Source: Bacteroidales bacterium (GTDB taxonomy: Bacteria > Bacteroidota > Bacteroidia > Bacteroidales > Rikenellaceae). Taken from it: a stretch of DNA of 64,000 nucleotides. The notes under the pieces are model-generated. The model was not told the DNA's origin, did no database searches, and was given only the letters and a program-made list of their open reading frames with translations. Positions 9,767-17,185 of this stretch are shown in pieces. The first letter of the stretch is position 1, and every line of letters starts with the position of its first letter. A program made the position numbers and the translations under genes. The DNA lies in the NCBI GenBank assembly GCA_910574205.1, contig CAJSYJ010000004.1, positions 1 to 64,000 of the forward strand. The letters are read 5' to 3'.

Positions 9767-9794
9767 GGGCGGCATGCCCGTCGGTATGCCGCCC
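9767..9794 (-). terminator. hairpin between cydB and GT90 gene
   Basis: A 9-bp inverted repeat (GGGCGGCAT, 9767-9775, with 9786-9794) lies just after the cydB stop. There is no T-run on the minus strand, so it may be an attenuator or an mRNA end-stabilising hairpin rather than a strong terminator. Confidence 0.4.
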
Positions 9795-9801
9795 TGAATT
9801 A

Positions 9802-10944
9802 TCAGTAGAGATGCTCGTCGCCTTCGGCTTCGCTGCGCGTCATGCGGCGCGAGTTCATCGCCCGCCATGTCCACCAGATATACCCTACCACGAACGGCAC
9901 GGCGATCGACACGTAGGCCATGGTCCTCAACGTAAATTCGCTCGACGAGGAGGATGCTATGGTCAGCGACGACTGCGCATCGGCCAGCGACGGATAGTAC
10001 GCCGTCGAGTTCCAGCCTGCCGAGAGCAGCAGCGCCAGCACCGTCATGACCGTACCCGCACCGCTCCACCATATCGCCTTGCGCGAGCCTCGCCAGCCTC
10101 GCCATATGCCCCACAGCACCGCCCCAACGCCCGCCGCCAGCGTAACGGCCAGATACGGCATCGCCGCGAAGTTATGCAGATAGAGCATCGGCTCGACGAC
10201 GATCGTGCCGTCGGCCTCGGCGCGATGTCCCTCCGAGAGGAGTATGGCGCCCAGAAAGAGCAGAAGCGATACGACCATAGGCATAGCGGCACAGAGCGAA
10301 CGGCGGCGCGAGCGCTCGAAGATCGTCTCGTCGTCGATCGTATTCATGAAATAGTGCAGCGCGAGCAGACGCGACAGAAACAGCACGGCCAGACCCAGCG
10401 CCCAGTTGCGCCAGTCGGCCAGAGCTTCCAGGCCATGCCACGGCGAGGTCCAGCGCGATATGGCCGTATTGCCGCCCGCATCGGCTATATTGAGGCGGTC
10501 GACCGTAAAGTCGGCACCCGTGAACAGCGTCGCCACGGCAACGCCCAGAAGCAGGGCGCCCGCTATGCCGTTGATCTGCAAGAAGGCTTCGTAGGTCCTC
10601 TCGCCCAGCAGATTCGACGGCTTGCGGCGGAACTCGTAGGCTACGGCCTGTATGACGAATACGAGCAGAATGGCGAACCACACGTAGCATGCGCCGCCGA
10701 AGCTGGTCGAGTAGAACAGCGGGAACGACGCGAAAAATGCGCCGCCGAATGTCACCAGCGTCGTGAATGTCGTCTCCCACTTGCGTCCGAGCACGTTGAC
10801 GATCATCGTGCGCTCGCGCTCGTCGCGTCCTATCGCATACAGAATCCCCTGACCGCCCTGCACGAAGAGCAGGAACACGAGCAGCGCCCCCAGAAGCGAT
10901 ATCACGAACCACCAGTAGTGTTGAAGAAGTTGCAAGGTATCCAT
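9802..10944 (-). CDS. cydB: cytochrome bd ubiquinol/menaquinol oxidase subunit II
   Basis: A 380-residue inner-membrane subunit of cytochrome bd oxidase with about eight hydrophobic helices. It opens with the family's YWWFVISLLGALLVFLLFVQGGQ segment and ends in a cytoplasmic RRMTRSEAEGDEHLY tail. With CydA it reduces oxygen to water using menaquinol at very low oxygen, the usual micro-oxic respiratory enzyme of gut Bacteroidota. It follows cydA after 4 bp, so the two are co-translated. Confidence 0.95.
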   Translation of the reverse strand: MDTLQLLQHYWWFVISLLGALLVFLLFVQGGQGILYAIGRDERERTMIVNVLGRKWETTFTTLVTFGGAFFASFPLFYSTSFGGACYVWFAILLVFVIQAVAYEFRRKPSNLLGERTYEAFLQINGIAGALLLGVAVATLFTGADFTVDRLNIADAGGNTAISRWTSPWHGLEALADWRNWALGLAVLFLSRLLALHYFMNTIDDETIFERSRRRSLCAAMPMVVSLLLFLGAILLSEGHRAEADGTIVVEPMLYLHNFAAMPYLAVTLAAGVGAVLWGIWRGWRGSRKAIWWSGAGTVMTVLALLLSAGWNSTAYYPSLADAQSSLTIASSSSSEFTLRTMAYVSIAVPFVVGYIWWTWRAMNSRRMTRSEAEGDEHLY

Positions 10945-10948
10945 ATCG

Positions 10949-12523
10949 TTACTCTTTATCGTCGCCCTTGTCGGGGCCTATTTTTATCTGTTTGAACATT
11001 ATGCGCAGCTCGGCGGCCAGCAGCAGCGTGAAGAGCGCCAGAAATATGAAGAACGTCGTGGCCACCGACGCGCTGCCTATATCCGTCGCAGCCACCGATA
11101 CGGGCATCATGCCCTGTATCGCCCACGGCTGACGCCCCACTTCGGCTATGATCCAGCCCGCCTGCGAGGCCATATAGGCCAGCGGCACGGCCATAATGGC
11201 GATCCACAGCAGCCAGCGCCTTCTTTCGAGACGGTCGCGGCGGTTGAGCCACCACACTATGGCGAATAACACGATCATCAGCGTGCCCACCCCGACCATC
11301 ACACGGAACGAGTAGAAGAGCAGCGGCACGTCGGGCACGAGCTCCTCGGGCGAAGTTATATAGCCGTAGCCGAAGTATGCGAAATACTCTCTCAGAAAGC
11401 TCTCTCCCTCCTCGGTCGAGGGGTCGAACTTGCGGCGTATTTCCTCCATAGTACGCTCGTCGCCGGCATCGCGCGCCTGGCGGAAGCGTTCGAGCTCGGC
11501 CACGGCCTCGCGTCCGCGGCGCATCTTCTCTCCGGCCGACATGATGCCCTCGTCGGGGTTGCCTGCCAGAAGATCATTTATGCCGGCCACGTATGCCTCC
11601 GAGTCGCGGTAGCTCATGACCGAAAGCATCTTGGGTATCTCTATCTTGAAATGGAACGCATCGCTGTTCGAACTGCGCGACTCCTCGCAACGCAACAAGC
11701 CGATGACGGTCAGTCCGGCACCGCGCTCGCCGTCGTAAAGCCCCTCCATAGCCGCGAGCTTCATGGGCTGGTAGCGCGCCACCACGGCACCCGACCTATC
11801 GCCCGTTAGTGCCGCCGCGAGCGAGAATATCAATCCGAATACCGAGGCCAGCGCTATGCTGCGCTTGGCCAGCAGCCTCTCGCGGCCGTGCAGCAGATAC
11901 CATGCGCTTATGGCCACGACCACCACGGCCGCCAGTGCGAACGACGAGGTGACCGTATGGGTAAACTTGTCGACGGCAACAGGCGATAGCAGCACGTCGC
12001 CGAACGATGTCATCTCGTTGCGCACCGTGTCGAGGTTGAACGTGCATCCGGTCGGATACTGCATCCATGCGTTGGCCACCAGAATCCACAGCGCCGAAAG
12101 GTTGGCGCCTATGGCCGTGAGCCACGTGGCCGCGAGGTGGAACCGTCGGCTCACCCTGTCCCAGCCGAAGAACATTACCGCGATGAAAGTGCTCTCCATG
12201 AAGAAGGCCATGATGCCCTCAATGGCCAGCGGTGCACCGAATATGTCGCCCACGAAGTGGGAGTAATTCGACCAATTGGTGCCGAACTCGAATTCGAGGA
12301 TTATGCCCGTAGCCACGCCTATGGCGAAGTTGATGCCGAATATGCGCATCCAAAACTTGGTCATGCGCTTCAACTCTTCGTCGCCCGTGCGGTAGTAGCG
12401 GGTCTCCATAATGGCTATCATGACGCTCAGACCCAGTGTCAGCGGCACGAACAACCAGTGGTATACGGCCGTCAGCGCGAACTGCGCGCGAGACCAGTCG
12501 ACCGTTTGCAGAAAATCATTCAT
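10949..12523 (-). CDS. cydA: cytochrome bd ubiquinol/menaquinol oxidase subunit I
   Basis: A 524-residue catalytic subunit of cytochrome bd oxidase. It carries the haem ligand region with H22 (TAVYHWLFVPLTLGLS), a second histidine in FTHTVTSSFALA, and the conserved GRQPW motif near residue 465 close to the periplasmic quinol site. About nine transmembrane helices and a large extracytoplasmic Q-loop region (about 230-390, charged and helical) can be seen. Its start overlaps the DUF4492 gene (ATGA), and cydB follows 4 bp after its stop. The order DUF4492-cydA-cydB is typical of Bacteroidota. Confidence 0.96.
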   Translation of the reverse strand: MNDFLQTVDWSRAQFALTAVYHWLFVPLTLGLSVMIAIMETRYYRTGDEELKRMTKFWMRIFGINFAIGVATGIILEFEFGTNWSNYSHFVGDIFGAPLAIEGIMAFFMESTFIAVMFFGWDRVSRRFHLAATWLTAIGANLSALWILVANAWMQYPTGCTFNLDTVRNEMTSFGDVLLSPVAVDKFTHTVTSSFALAAVVVVAISAWYLLHGRERLLAKRSIALASVFGLIFSLAAALTGDRSGAVVARYQPMKLAAMEGLYDGERGAGLTVIGLLRCEESRSSNSDAFHFKIEIPKMLSVMSYRDSEAYVAGINDLLAGNPDEGIMSAGEKMRRGREAVAELERFRQARDAGDERTMEEIRRKFDPSTEEGESFLREYFAYFGYGYITSPEELVPDVPLLFYSFRVMVGVGTLMIVLFAIVWWLNRRDRLERRRWLLWIAIMAVPLAYMASQAGWIIAEVGRQPWAIQGMMPVSVAATDIGSASVATTFFIFLALFTLLLAAELRIMFKQIKIGPDKGDDKE

Positions 12524-12741
12524 AGGCTGTTATCGTTTCGTTCGGTAAGCATATCGAGCACCTGCGCACCGCGCTCGGCATCGGTCGAGCCGGTCAGCAT
12601 GTCGGGGAAGAACAGCAGTTTCAGCACGACGAATATCACTATGAGCTTCACTATGATGATAAGCCACAGCGTCCGCCCGACGGTCATGTTGCGAAAACCG
12701 TCCGCATAGAATCTCCATATCTTGACCAAAATACTCGGCAT
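12520..12741 (-). CDS. DUF4492 small membrane protein upstream of cydA
   Basis: A 73-residue protein with one transmembrane helix (about 21-45, WLIIIVKLIVIFVVLKLLFF). Proteins of this type (DUF4492) regularly precede cydA in Bacteroidota; the role may be assembly or a small accessory subunit like CydX, but this is inference. An ATG 51 bp further upstream (12792) is open in frame, but a -7 promoter box at 12759-12766 lies inside that extension, so the start at 12741 (MPSILVKIWRFYADGF) is preferred. It overlaps the cydA start by 4 bp. Confidence 0.8.
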   Translation of the reverse strand: MPSILVKIWRFYADGFRNMTVGRTLWLIIIVKLIVIFVVLKLLFFPDMLTGSTDAERGAQVLDMLTERNDNSL

Positions 12742-12758
12742 GTTTGCAGCAGATGTAT

Positions 12759-12766
12759 CAAAGATA
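12759..12766 (-). promoter_or_regulatory. -7 box of DUF4492-cydA-cydB operon
   Basis: TATCTTTG on the minus strand matches TAnnTTTG and lies 17 bp upstream of the chosen start codon at 12741. No clear TTTG -33 box is present, which could mean regulated expression. Confidence 0.55.
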
Positions 12767-12935
12767 GTGAAAAAAAGCCGTTTTGCCAGCACGATTTTCG
12801 ATTTTTATGCTTTCTGTCCGCAAGCCGTGTGCGCTCTCGCACAGGATCCGACGCCGGCAGACTGCGGCCGACGGCCTGCGGCGCGGCAAAAGCCGAGACT
12901 GGGAGGGGCGGAGGGTCGCGGGCAGGGGGGGGGAA

Positions 12936-13035
12936 CAGCGGGCGGGGAGAGACGGCGGGCGGGGAGAGACGGCGGGCGGGAGAGACGGCGGGCGGGAAAG
13001 ACAGCAGGCGGGGGAAAGACAGCAGGCGGGAGAGA
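12936..13035. repeat. G-rich 16-18 bp minisatellite
   Basis: Six head-to-tail units of 16-18 bp with consensus C(A/G)GC(A/G)GGCGGG(G)A(A/G)AGA: 12936-12952, 12953-12969, 12970-12985, 12986-13001, 13002-13019 and 13020-13035. Units differ by G-run length and A/G changes. The plus strand carries repeated runs of three to five G. Degenerate GGAGAGA-like sequence continues to about 13100. Confidence 0.85.
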
Positions 13036-13117
13036 CAGCGGAGAGAGGCAGAGTATCGCCGCGGAGAGGATAAGCGGCGGACGGAGCAGGGAGACAGCAG
13101 GCCGAGCCGACGCCGGT

Positions 13118-14662
13118 TCAGCATCCCCACGATTCGCGGTCGAGCGTGCGGTAGGTAATCGCCTCCGAAATATGTGCTGGCGATATGTCGGCCTTGGCTT
13201 CGAGATCGGCTATCGTGCGCGCCACCTTGATTATGCGGTCGTATGCTCGCGCCGAGAGCCTGAGCCGTTGCATCGCCTGCTCCAACAGCGAGGCCGACTC
13301 GCGCGAGAGCGGTGCGAACTCGCGCAGCATGCGGCTGTTCATCATGGCATTGGTATGCACGCCCGTACCGGCGAAGCGCGCCGACTGCACCTCGCGCGCC
13401 GCCACGACCCGTCGCCTTATCTCGGCGCTCGACTCTCCGGCGCGCATCGACGACATCTCGGCTATGGACACGGGCACCACCTCGACATGTATGTCTATGC
13501 GATCCATAAGCGGTCCCGAAATGCGCCCCATGTAGCGGTGCACGGCCGCCGCCGAGCAGGTGCACTCCTTCTCGGGGTGGTTGTAATAGCCGCACGGACA
13601 GGGGTTCATCGAGGCCACGAGCGTGAAGTTGGCCGGATATTCGACGCTGTAACGCGCCCGCGAAACGGTTATGCGCCTATCCTCCAACGGCTGGCGCAGC
13701 ACCTCCAACACGCTGTGGCCGAACTCTGGCATCTCGTCCAGGAACAGCACCCCGTTATGCGCCAGCGACACCTCGCCCGGCTGCGGCGACTGCCCGCCTC
13801 CGATCAGAGCCACCTGCGAAGTGAGATGATGCGGCGAGCGGAAAGGTCTCTCGGCAACCAGACCGCGGTGCGAGCCGATCTTGCCCGCCACCGAATGTAT
13901 GCGCGTGGTTTCGAGCGCCTCGTCGAGCGTCATGGGAGGCATTATGGTCGGCATGCGGCGCGCGAGCATCGTCTTGCCCGAGCCGGGCGCACCCACCATT
14001 ATCACGTTGTGGCCGCCCGCCGCAGCGATCTCCAACGCCCGCTTGACCGCAGCCTGCCCCCGGACGTCGGCAAAATCCTCGGCGAAGCGGCCGGCTGCGG
14101 CCGCGGTATCCGCCCCCACGGTCGCACCCCTTTCGGCCGGCACGATCTCACAGCGGCCGTCGAGCATTGCCGCCACCTCGCCCAGCGACCCCGCCCCGAC
14201 AACCTCTATGCCCTCGACCACAGCGCCCTCCTCGACATTGGCACGGGGCAGGAACACGCGGCGAAGCCCCTTCTCGCGCGCCATAGCCACAAGCGGCAGC
14301 ACGCCCCTTACCCCGCGCAGCGAGCCGTCGAGCGAGAGCTCGCCGGCGAACATCGATGCGTCAGTCATACCAGCATCTACCTGCCCGGTCGCGGCGAGAA
14401 TGGCTACGGCTATCGGCAGATCGTAGAGCGACCCCTCCTTGCGCAGATCGGCAGGGGCAAGGTTCACGACGATCTTCTTGGCCGTCATGCGCAGCTCCGA
14501 ATTTTCGAATGCCGAGCGTATGCGCTGCTCGCTCTCCTTGATCGTGCTGTCGGGCAGGCCGACGAGATAGAGCCCTATGCCGCCGGCAGCGACATTGGCT
14601 TCGACGGTAACGTCGAGAGCTTCGATGCCCGCGAGGGCACCCGTATGAATCTTGGCGAACAT
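13118..14662 (-). CDS. comM: YifB/ComM family Mg-chelatase-like AAA+ ATPase
   Basis: A 514-residue protein with the family's three parts: an N-terminal Lon-protease-like fold domain (about 1-170, with GLPDSTIKESEQRIRSAF), a Mg-chelatase type AAA+ ATPase core with Walker A GAPGSGKTMLARRMP and Walker B GVLFLDEMPEF, and a C-terminal Mg_chelatase_C helical domain (about 410-510, with LSARAYDRIIKVARTIADLE). A cysteine group (PCPCGYYNH...CTC) lies in the insert after Walker B. ComM in naturally competent bacteria is a branch-migration helicase for integrating donor DNA. Its place beside dnaB, priA and comF fits a DNA-processing role. Confidence 0.92.
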   Translation of the reverse strand: MFAKIHTGALAGIEALDVTVEANVAAGGIGLYLVGLPDSTIKESEQRIRSAFENSELRMTAKKIVVNLAPADLRKEGSLYDLPIAVAILAATGQVDAGMTDASMFAGELSLDGSLRGVRGVLPLVAMAREKGLRRVFLPRANVEEGAVVEGIEVVGAGSLGEVAAMLDGRCEIVPAERGATVGADTAAAAGRFAEDFADVRGQAAVKRALEIAAAGGHNVIMVGAPGSGKTMLARRMPTIMPPMTLDEALETTRIHSVAGKIGSHRGLVAERPFRSPHHLTSQVALIGGGQSPQPGEVSLAHNGVLFLDEMPEFGHSVLEVLRQPLEDRRITVSRARYSVEYPANFTLVASMNPCPCGYYNHPEKECTCSAAAVHRYMGRISGPLMDRIDIHVEVVPVSIAEMSSMRAGESSAEIRRRVVAAREVQSARFAGTGVHTNAMMNSRMLREFAPLSRESASLLEQAMQRLRLSARAYDRIIKVARTIADLEAKADISPAHISEAITYRTLDRESWGC

Positions 14663-14701
14663 CGTTACATAATATTATATTGCATCGTCGTCTAAAATTA
14701 T

Positions 14702-14733
14702 TGCGGTCGCCGCACCGAGGCCGCACGACCGCA
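14702..14733 (-). terminator. dnaB terminator
   Basis: An 8-bp inverted repeat (TGCGGTCG, 14702-14709, with CGACCGCA, 14726-14733) lies just downstream of the dnaB stop; the minus strand continues into an A/T-rich AATAATTTTAG. Confidence 0.55.
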
Positions 14734-14756
14734 TCAGCTCACAATCGCGCCGCCCG

Positions 14757-16358
14757 TCAGAAGGGTGCGTCGTCAGCATGCGCGGGACGCGAAGGCGCCG
14801 AGCGGTTGAAGTCGTCGAACTCGCTGCTCATGCTGCTGCCCAATCCTCCCGCCATGGTCGCACCCATTGGCGGCAGCGAGTTGGCGCTGCTCGAAAAATC
14901 GTCGTACTCCTGCTGCTGCACGGGCACACCCTGCCCCGAGGCCATGGCCGCCGCCGTGGTATCGTCCAGATCGGCGAACTTGGCCTGATCCTTTATGAAC
15001 CTCAGCGGCACGTCCGTCACGGCACCGTTACGGTGCTTGGCGATGATGATCTCGGCAAGACCCGCCGTAGGCAGACCCCTCTCGTCGGTGGTAAGACCGT
15101 AGTACTCGGGACGGTGGATGAAGGCCACGATATCGGCATCCTGCTCGATCGCGCCCGACTCTCGCAGGTCGGACAGCTGCGGACGCTTCGAACCGCCGCG
15201 GCTCTCGACGTTACGGCTGAGCTGCGACAGCGCTATGATCGGCACGTTAAGCTCCTTGGCTATCGCCTTCAACGTTCGCGATATGAGCGCCACCTCCTGC
15301 TCGCGGTTGCCGCGCGTCTCGGCCGTGCCGGCGGTCATCAGCTGCAAGTAGTCGATGATGATGATCTGTATGTTGTTGTGTATCTTCAATCGGCGCGCCT
15401 TCGAGCGGAACTCGAATACCGACAGCGCCGGCGTATCGTCGATGAACAGCGGCGCCTGACCCAGACAGCGCGTCGACGACTCCAAATGCTTCCAGTCGTC
15501 GGTCGACAGACGTCCCGTCCTCAGGTCGCTGCTGCTGAGCTGCGTCTCGGCCACGATCAATCGGTTCATCAGCTGCACCGACGACATCTCCAACGAGAAG
15601 AATGCCACCGGAGCCTGAAACTCGACGGCCATGTTGCGCGCCATCGTCAGCACGAAGGCCGTCTTACCCATCGACGGACGCGCCGCTATGATTATCAGAT
15701 CGGAGGGCTGCCAGCCCAGCGTCACGCGGTCGATGTCGGCGTAGCCCGAATGTACGCCGCTGTACTCGCCGGCGGTCTTGCTCGCCTCCTCGATCTGCGC
15801 CAGCGCCTTGGCCAGCACGTCGGCCGACGACTGCACCGAACGCTTTACATGTCCCTCGGCCACCTTGAATATCTCCTGCTCGGCATAGCCTATCAGGTCG
15901 GTCACGTCGACATCCTCGTTGTAGGAGCGGCGCTGTATCTCGGTGGCGGAGCGTATCAGCTCGCGCTGCACGTATTTCTGTGCTATGATCTTGGCGTGGA
16001 ACTCGACGTTGGCCGCCGAGGCCACCTTCTGGGTCAGCTGCGCCAGATAGGCCGCACCGCCCACGCGCTTCAACTCGCCGCGCACCTTCAACCGCTCGGT
16101 CACGGTATAGAGATCGACCGGTTTGAGCTCGCGCGACAGATCCTCTATGGCCTTGTATATGAGTTTGTGCTCCTCGGTATAGAATGCGTCGGCCGTGATA
16201 TACTCCTGCACTGCTATCACGCTGTCGCGTTCGAGCATCAGGGCGCCGAGCACGGCCTGCTCCAACTCGACGGCCTGCGGCGGGACATTGCCGCCCGCCT
16301 CCGTCAGACGGTCGTATGCTTCACTGTTGCGTGAAGAGGGGTTGAATTGTTTTGCCAT
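14757..16358 (-). CDS. dnaB: replicative DNA helicase DnaB
   Basis: A 533-residue hexameric helicase that unwinds DNA ahead of the replication fork. The N-terminal collar domain (about residues 25-125, starting PPQAVELEQAVLGALML) is followed by a linker and a RecA-like ATPase core with Walker A ARPSMGKTAF, the FFSLEMSSVQLMNR segment, Walker B IIIIDYLQLM and the arginine-finger region ending in IAKHRNGAVTDVPLRF. The C-terminal about 60 residues are low-complexity and glutamine/serine-rich, ending in an acidic DDAPF tip. It has its own promoter (16380-16410). Confidence 0.97.
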   Translation of the reverse strand: MAKQFNPSSRNSEAYDRLTEAGGNVPPQAVELEQAVLGALMLERDSVIAVQEYITADAFYTEEHKLIYKAIEDLSRELKPVDLYTVTERLKVRGELKRVGGAAYLAQLTQKVASAANVEFHAKIIAQKYVQRELIRSATEIQRRSYNEDVDVTDLIGYAEQEIFKVAEGHVKRSVQSSADVLAKALAQIEEASKTAGEYSGVHSGYADIDRVTLGWQPSDLIIIAARPSMGKTAFVLTMARNMAVEFQAPVAFFSLEMSSVQLMNRLIVAETQLSSSDLRTGRLSTDDWKHLESSTRCLGQAPLFIDDTPALSVFEFRSKARRLKIHNNIQIIIIDYLQLMTAGTAETRGNREQEVALISRTLKAIAKELNVPIIALSQLSRNVESRGGSKRPQLSDLRESGAIEQDADIVAFIHRPEYYGLTTDERGLPTAGLAEIIIAKHRNGAVTDVPLRFIKDQAKFADLDDTTAAAMASGQGVPVQQQEYDDFSSSANSLPPMGATMAGGLGSSMSSEFDDFNRSAPSRPAHADDAPF

Positions 16359-16379
16359 AGATAAAAATCGTTACGGCAT

Positions 16380-16410
16380 CAAAAGTACACATTTTACGCT
16401 TAACGTCAAA
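16380..16410 (-). promoter_or_regulatory. dnaB promoter
   Basis: On the minus strand TTTG (16407-16410) is separated by 19 bp from TACTTTTG (16380-16387), a full match to the Bacteroidota -33/-7 arrangement. The -7 box ends 21 bp before the dnaB start codon. Confidence 0.75.
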
Positions 16411-16465
16411 CTCCCGGCGACGATAGTTGTTACCGTTTATCGTCAATCCTCTGTCGACGAACGCC

Positions 16466-17185
16466 CTACTCGTCTATGCCCAGCCCCTTGCGCGACACGG
16501 CCAGAACGGCCGCCGAGATGCGGCAGTCGGGTGCGGCACGGCGTATGGCCTCGATGCAGGCCGTCATGGTGGCGCCCGTTGTGAACACATCGTCGACGAG
16601 CAGTATGCTGCGGCCGGCAAGACGCTCCTTATGCCTTACTTCGAACAGTCCGCCTACACCCTCCCACCTCTCGGAGTGCATGCGCCGCGCCTGCGAGGGG
16701 TTGTTGCGGCTGCGACGCAGCGCACGGCCGTCGACCGCAACGCCCAATTCGCGCGCGATGCCCTCGGCAAGGTATGTCGACTGATTGTATCCGCGGCGGA
16801 GCTGCTTGCGGTAGTGCAGCGGCACGGGCACCACCAGATCGATGTCGTCGTACAGCCCCGACGACTTCATCTCGGCGCCGAGCCAGCGCCCCAGCGTGCG
16901 TGCCGAACGCCACCGCCCGCCGTACTTGAAGCCGTGGATCGATTCGCGCCACCCGCCGCCCGAGAAGAATATGAGCGCCGCAGCCCGACCCACGCCCGCC
17001 AGCGCATCGAGCCGCTGCGCGAGCGGATTATCCTCCATTCTCCAATACCCCGTCAGAGGCGCCGTATATCGGCACATGGTGCATATCGTATCGGCACCGG
17101 CGGGCAGCTCGCCGCCGCAGACGGCACAGCGGCGCGGCCAGACGAGCGAAGCCATGCGGCGCAGCGTATCACTGAGCGTCGACAT
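16466..17185 (-). CDS. comF: ComF family phosphoribosyltransferase-like protein
   Basis: A 239-residue ComF-type protein. The N-terminus has a small zinc-ribbon pattern (RRCAVCGGEL and CTMCRY), and the C-terminal half has a type I phosphoribosyltransferase fold with the PRPP-binding signature SILLVDDVFTTGATM. ComF proteins are needed for DNA uptake in competent bacteria, where some interact with the replication restart helicase PriA; here the first 17 bp overlap the 3' end of priA, consistent with a joint role. Whether this organism takes up DNA is unknown. Confidence 0.9.
   Translation of the reverse strand: MSTLSDTLRRMASLVWPRRCAVCGGELPAGADTICTMCRYTAPLTGYWRMEDNPLAQRLDALAGVGRAAALIFFSGGGWRESIHGFKYGGRWRSARTLGRWLGAEMKSSGLYDDIDLVVPVPLHYRKQLRRGYNQSTYLAEGIARELGVAVDGRALRRSRNNPSQARRMHSERWEGVGGLFEVRHKERLAGRSILLVDDVFTTGATMTACIEAIRRAAPDCRISAAVLAVSRKGLGIDE

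Larger units (their letters stand above)
12742..13117. other. intergenic region between yifB and DUF4492-cydAB
   Basis: 376 bp without a credible gene. Next to the cyd promoter it holds a G9 run (12925-12933) and a G-rich tandem repeat (12936-13035). The wider stretch 12890-13100 is strongly purine-rich on the plus strand, in contrast to all neighbouring sequence. Confidence 0.7.

Noticed and set aside
12925..12933. Phase-variable promoter for cydAB from the G9 run
   Set aside because: The run is about 160 bp upstream of the cyd -7 box, not in the promoter spacer and not in a coding frame, so a switch is not supported.
12936..13035. CRISPR array
   Set aside because: The units are 16-18 bp with no spacers and no cas genes; it is a minisatellite.
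12722..14695. A long plus-strand frame covering the G-rich repeat and the yifB gene
   Set aside because: It is antisense to yifB and its first part is translated minisatellite; no protein-like features.
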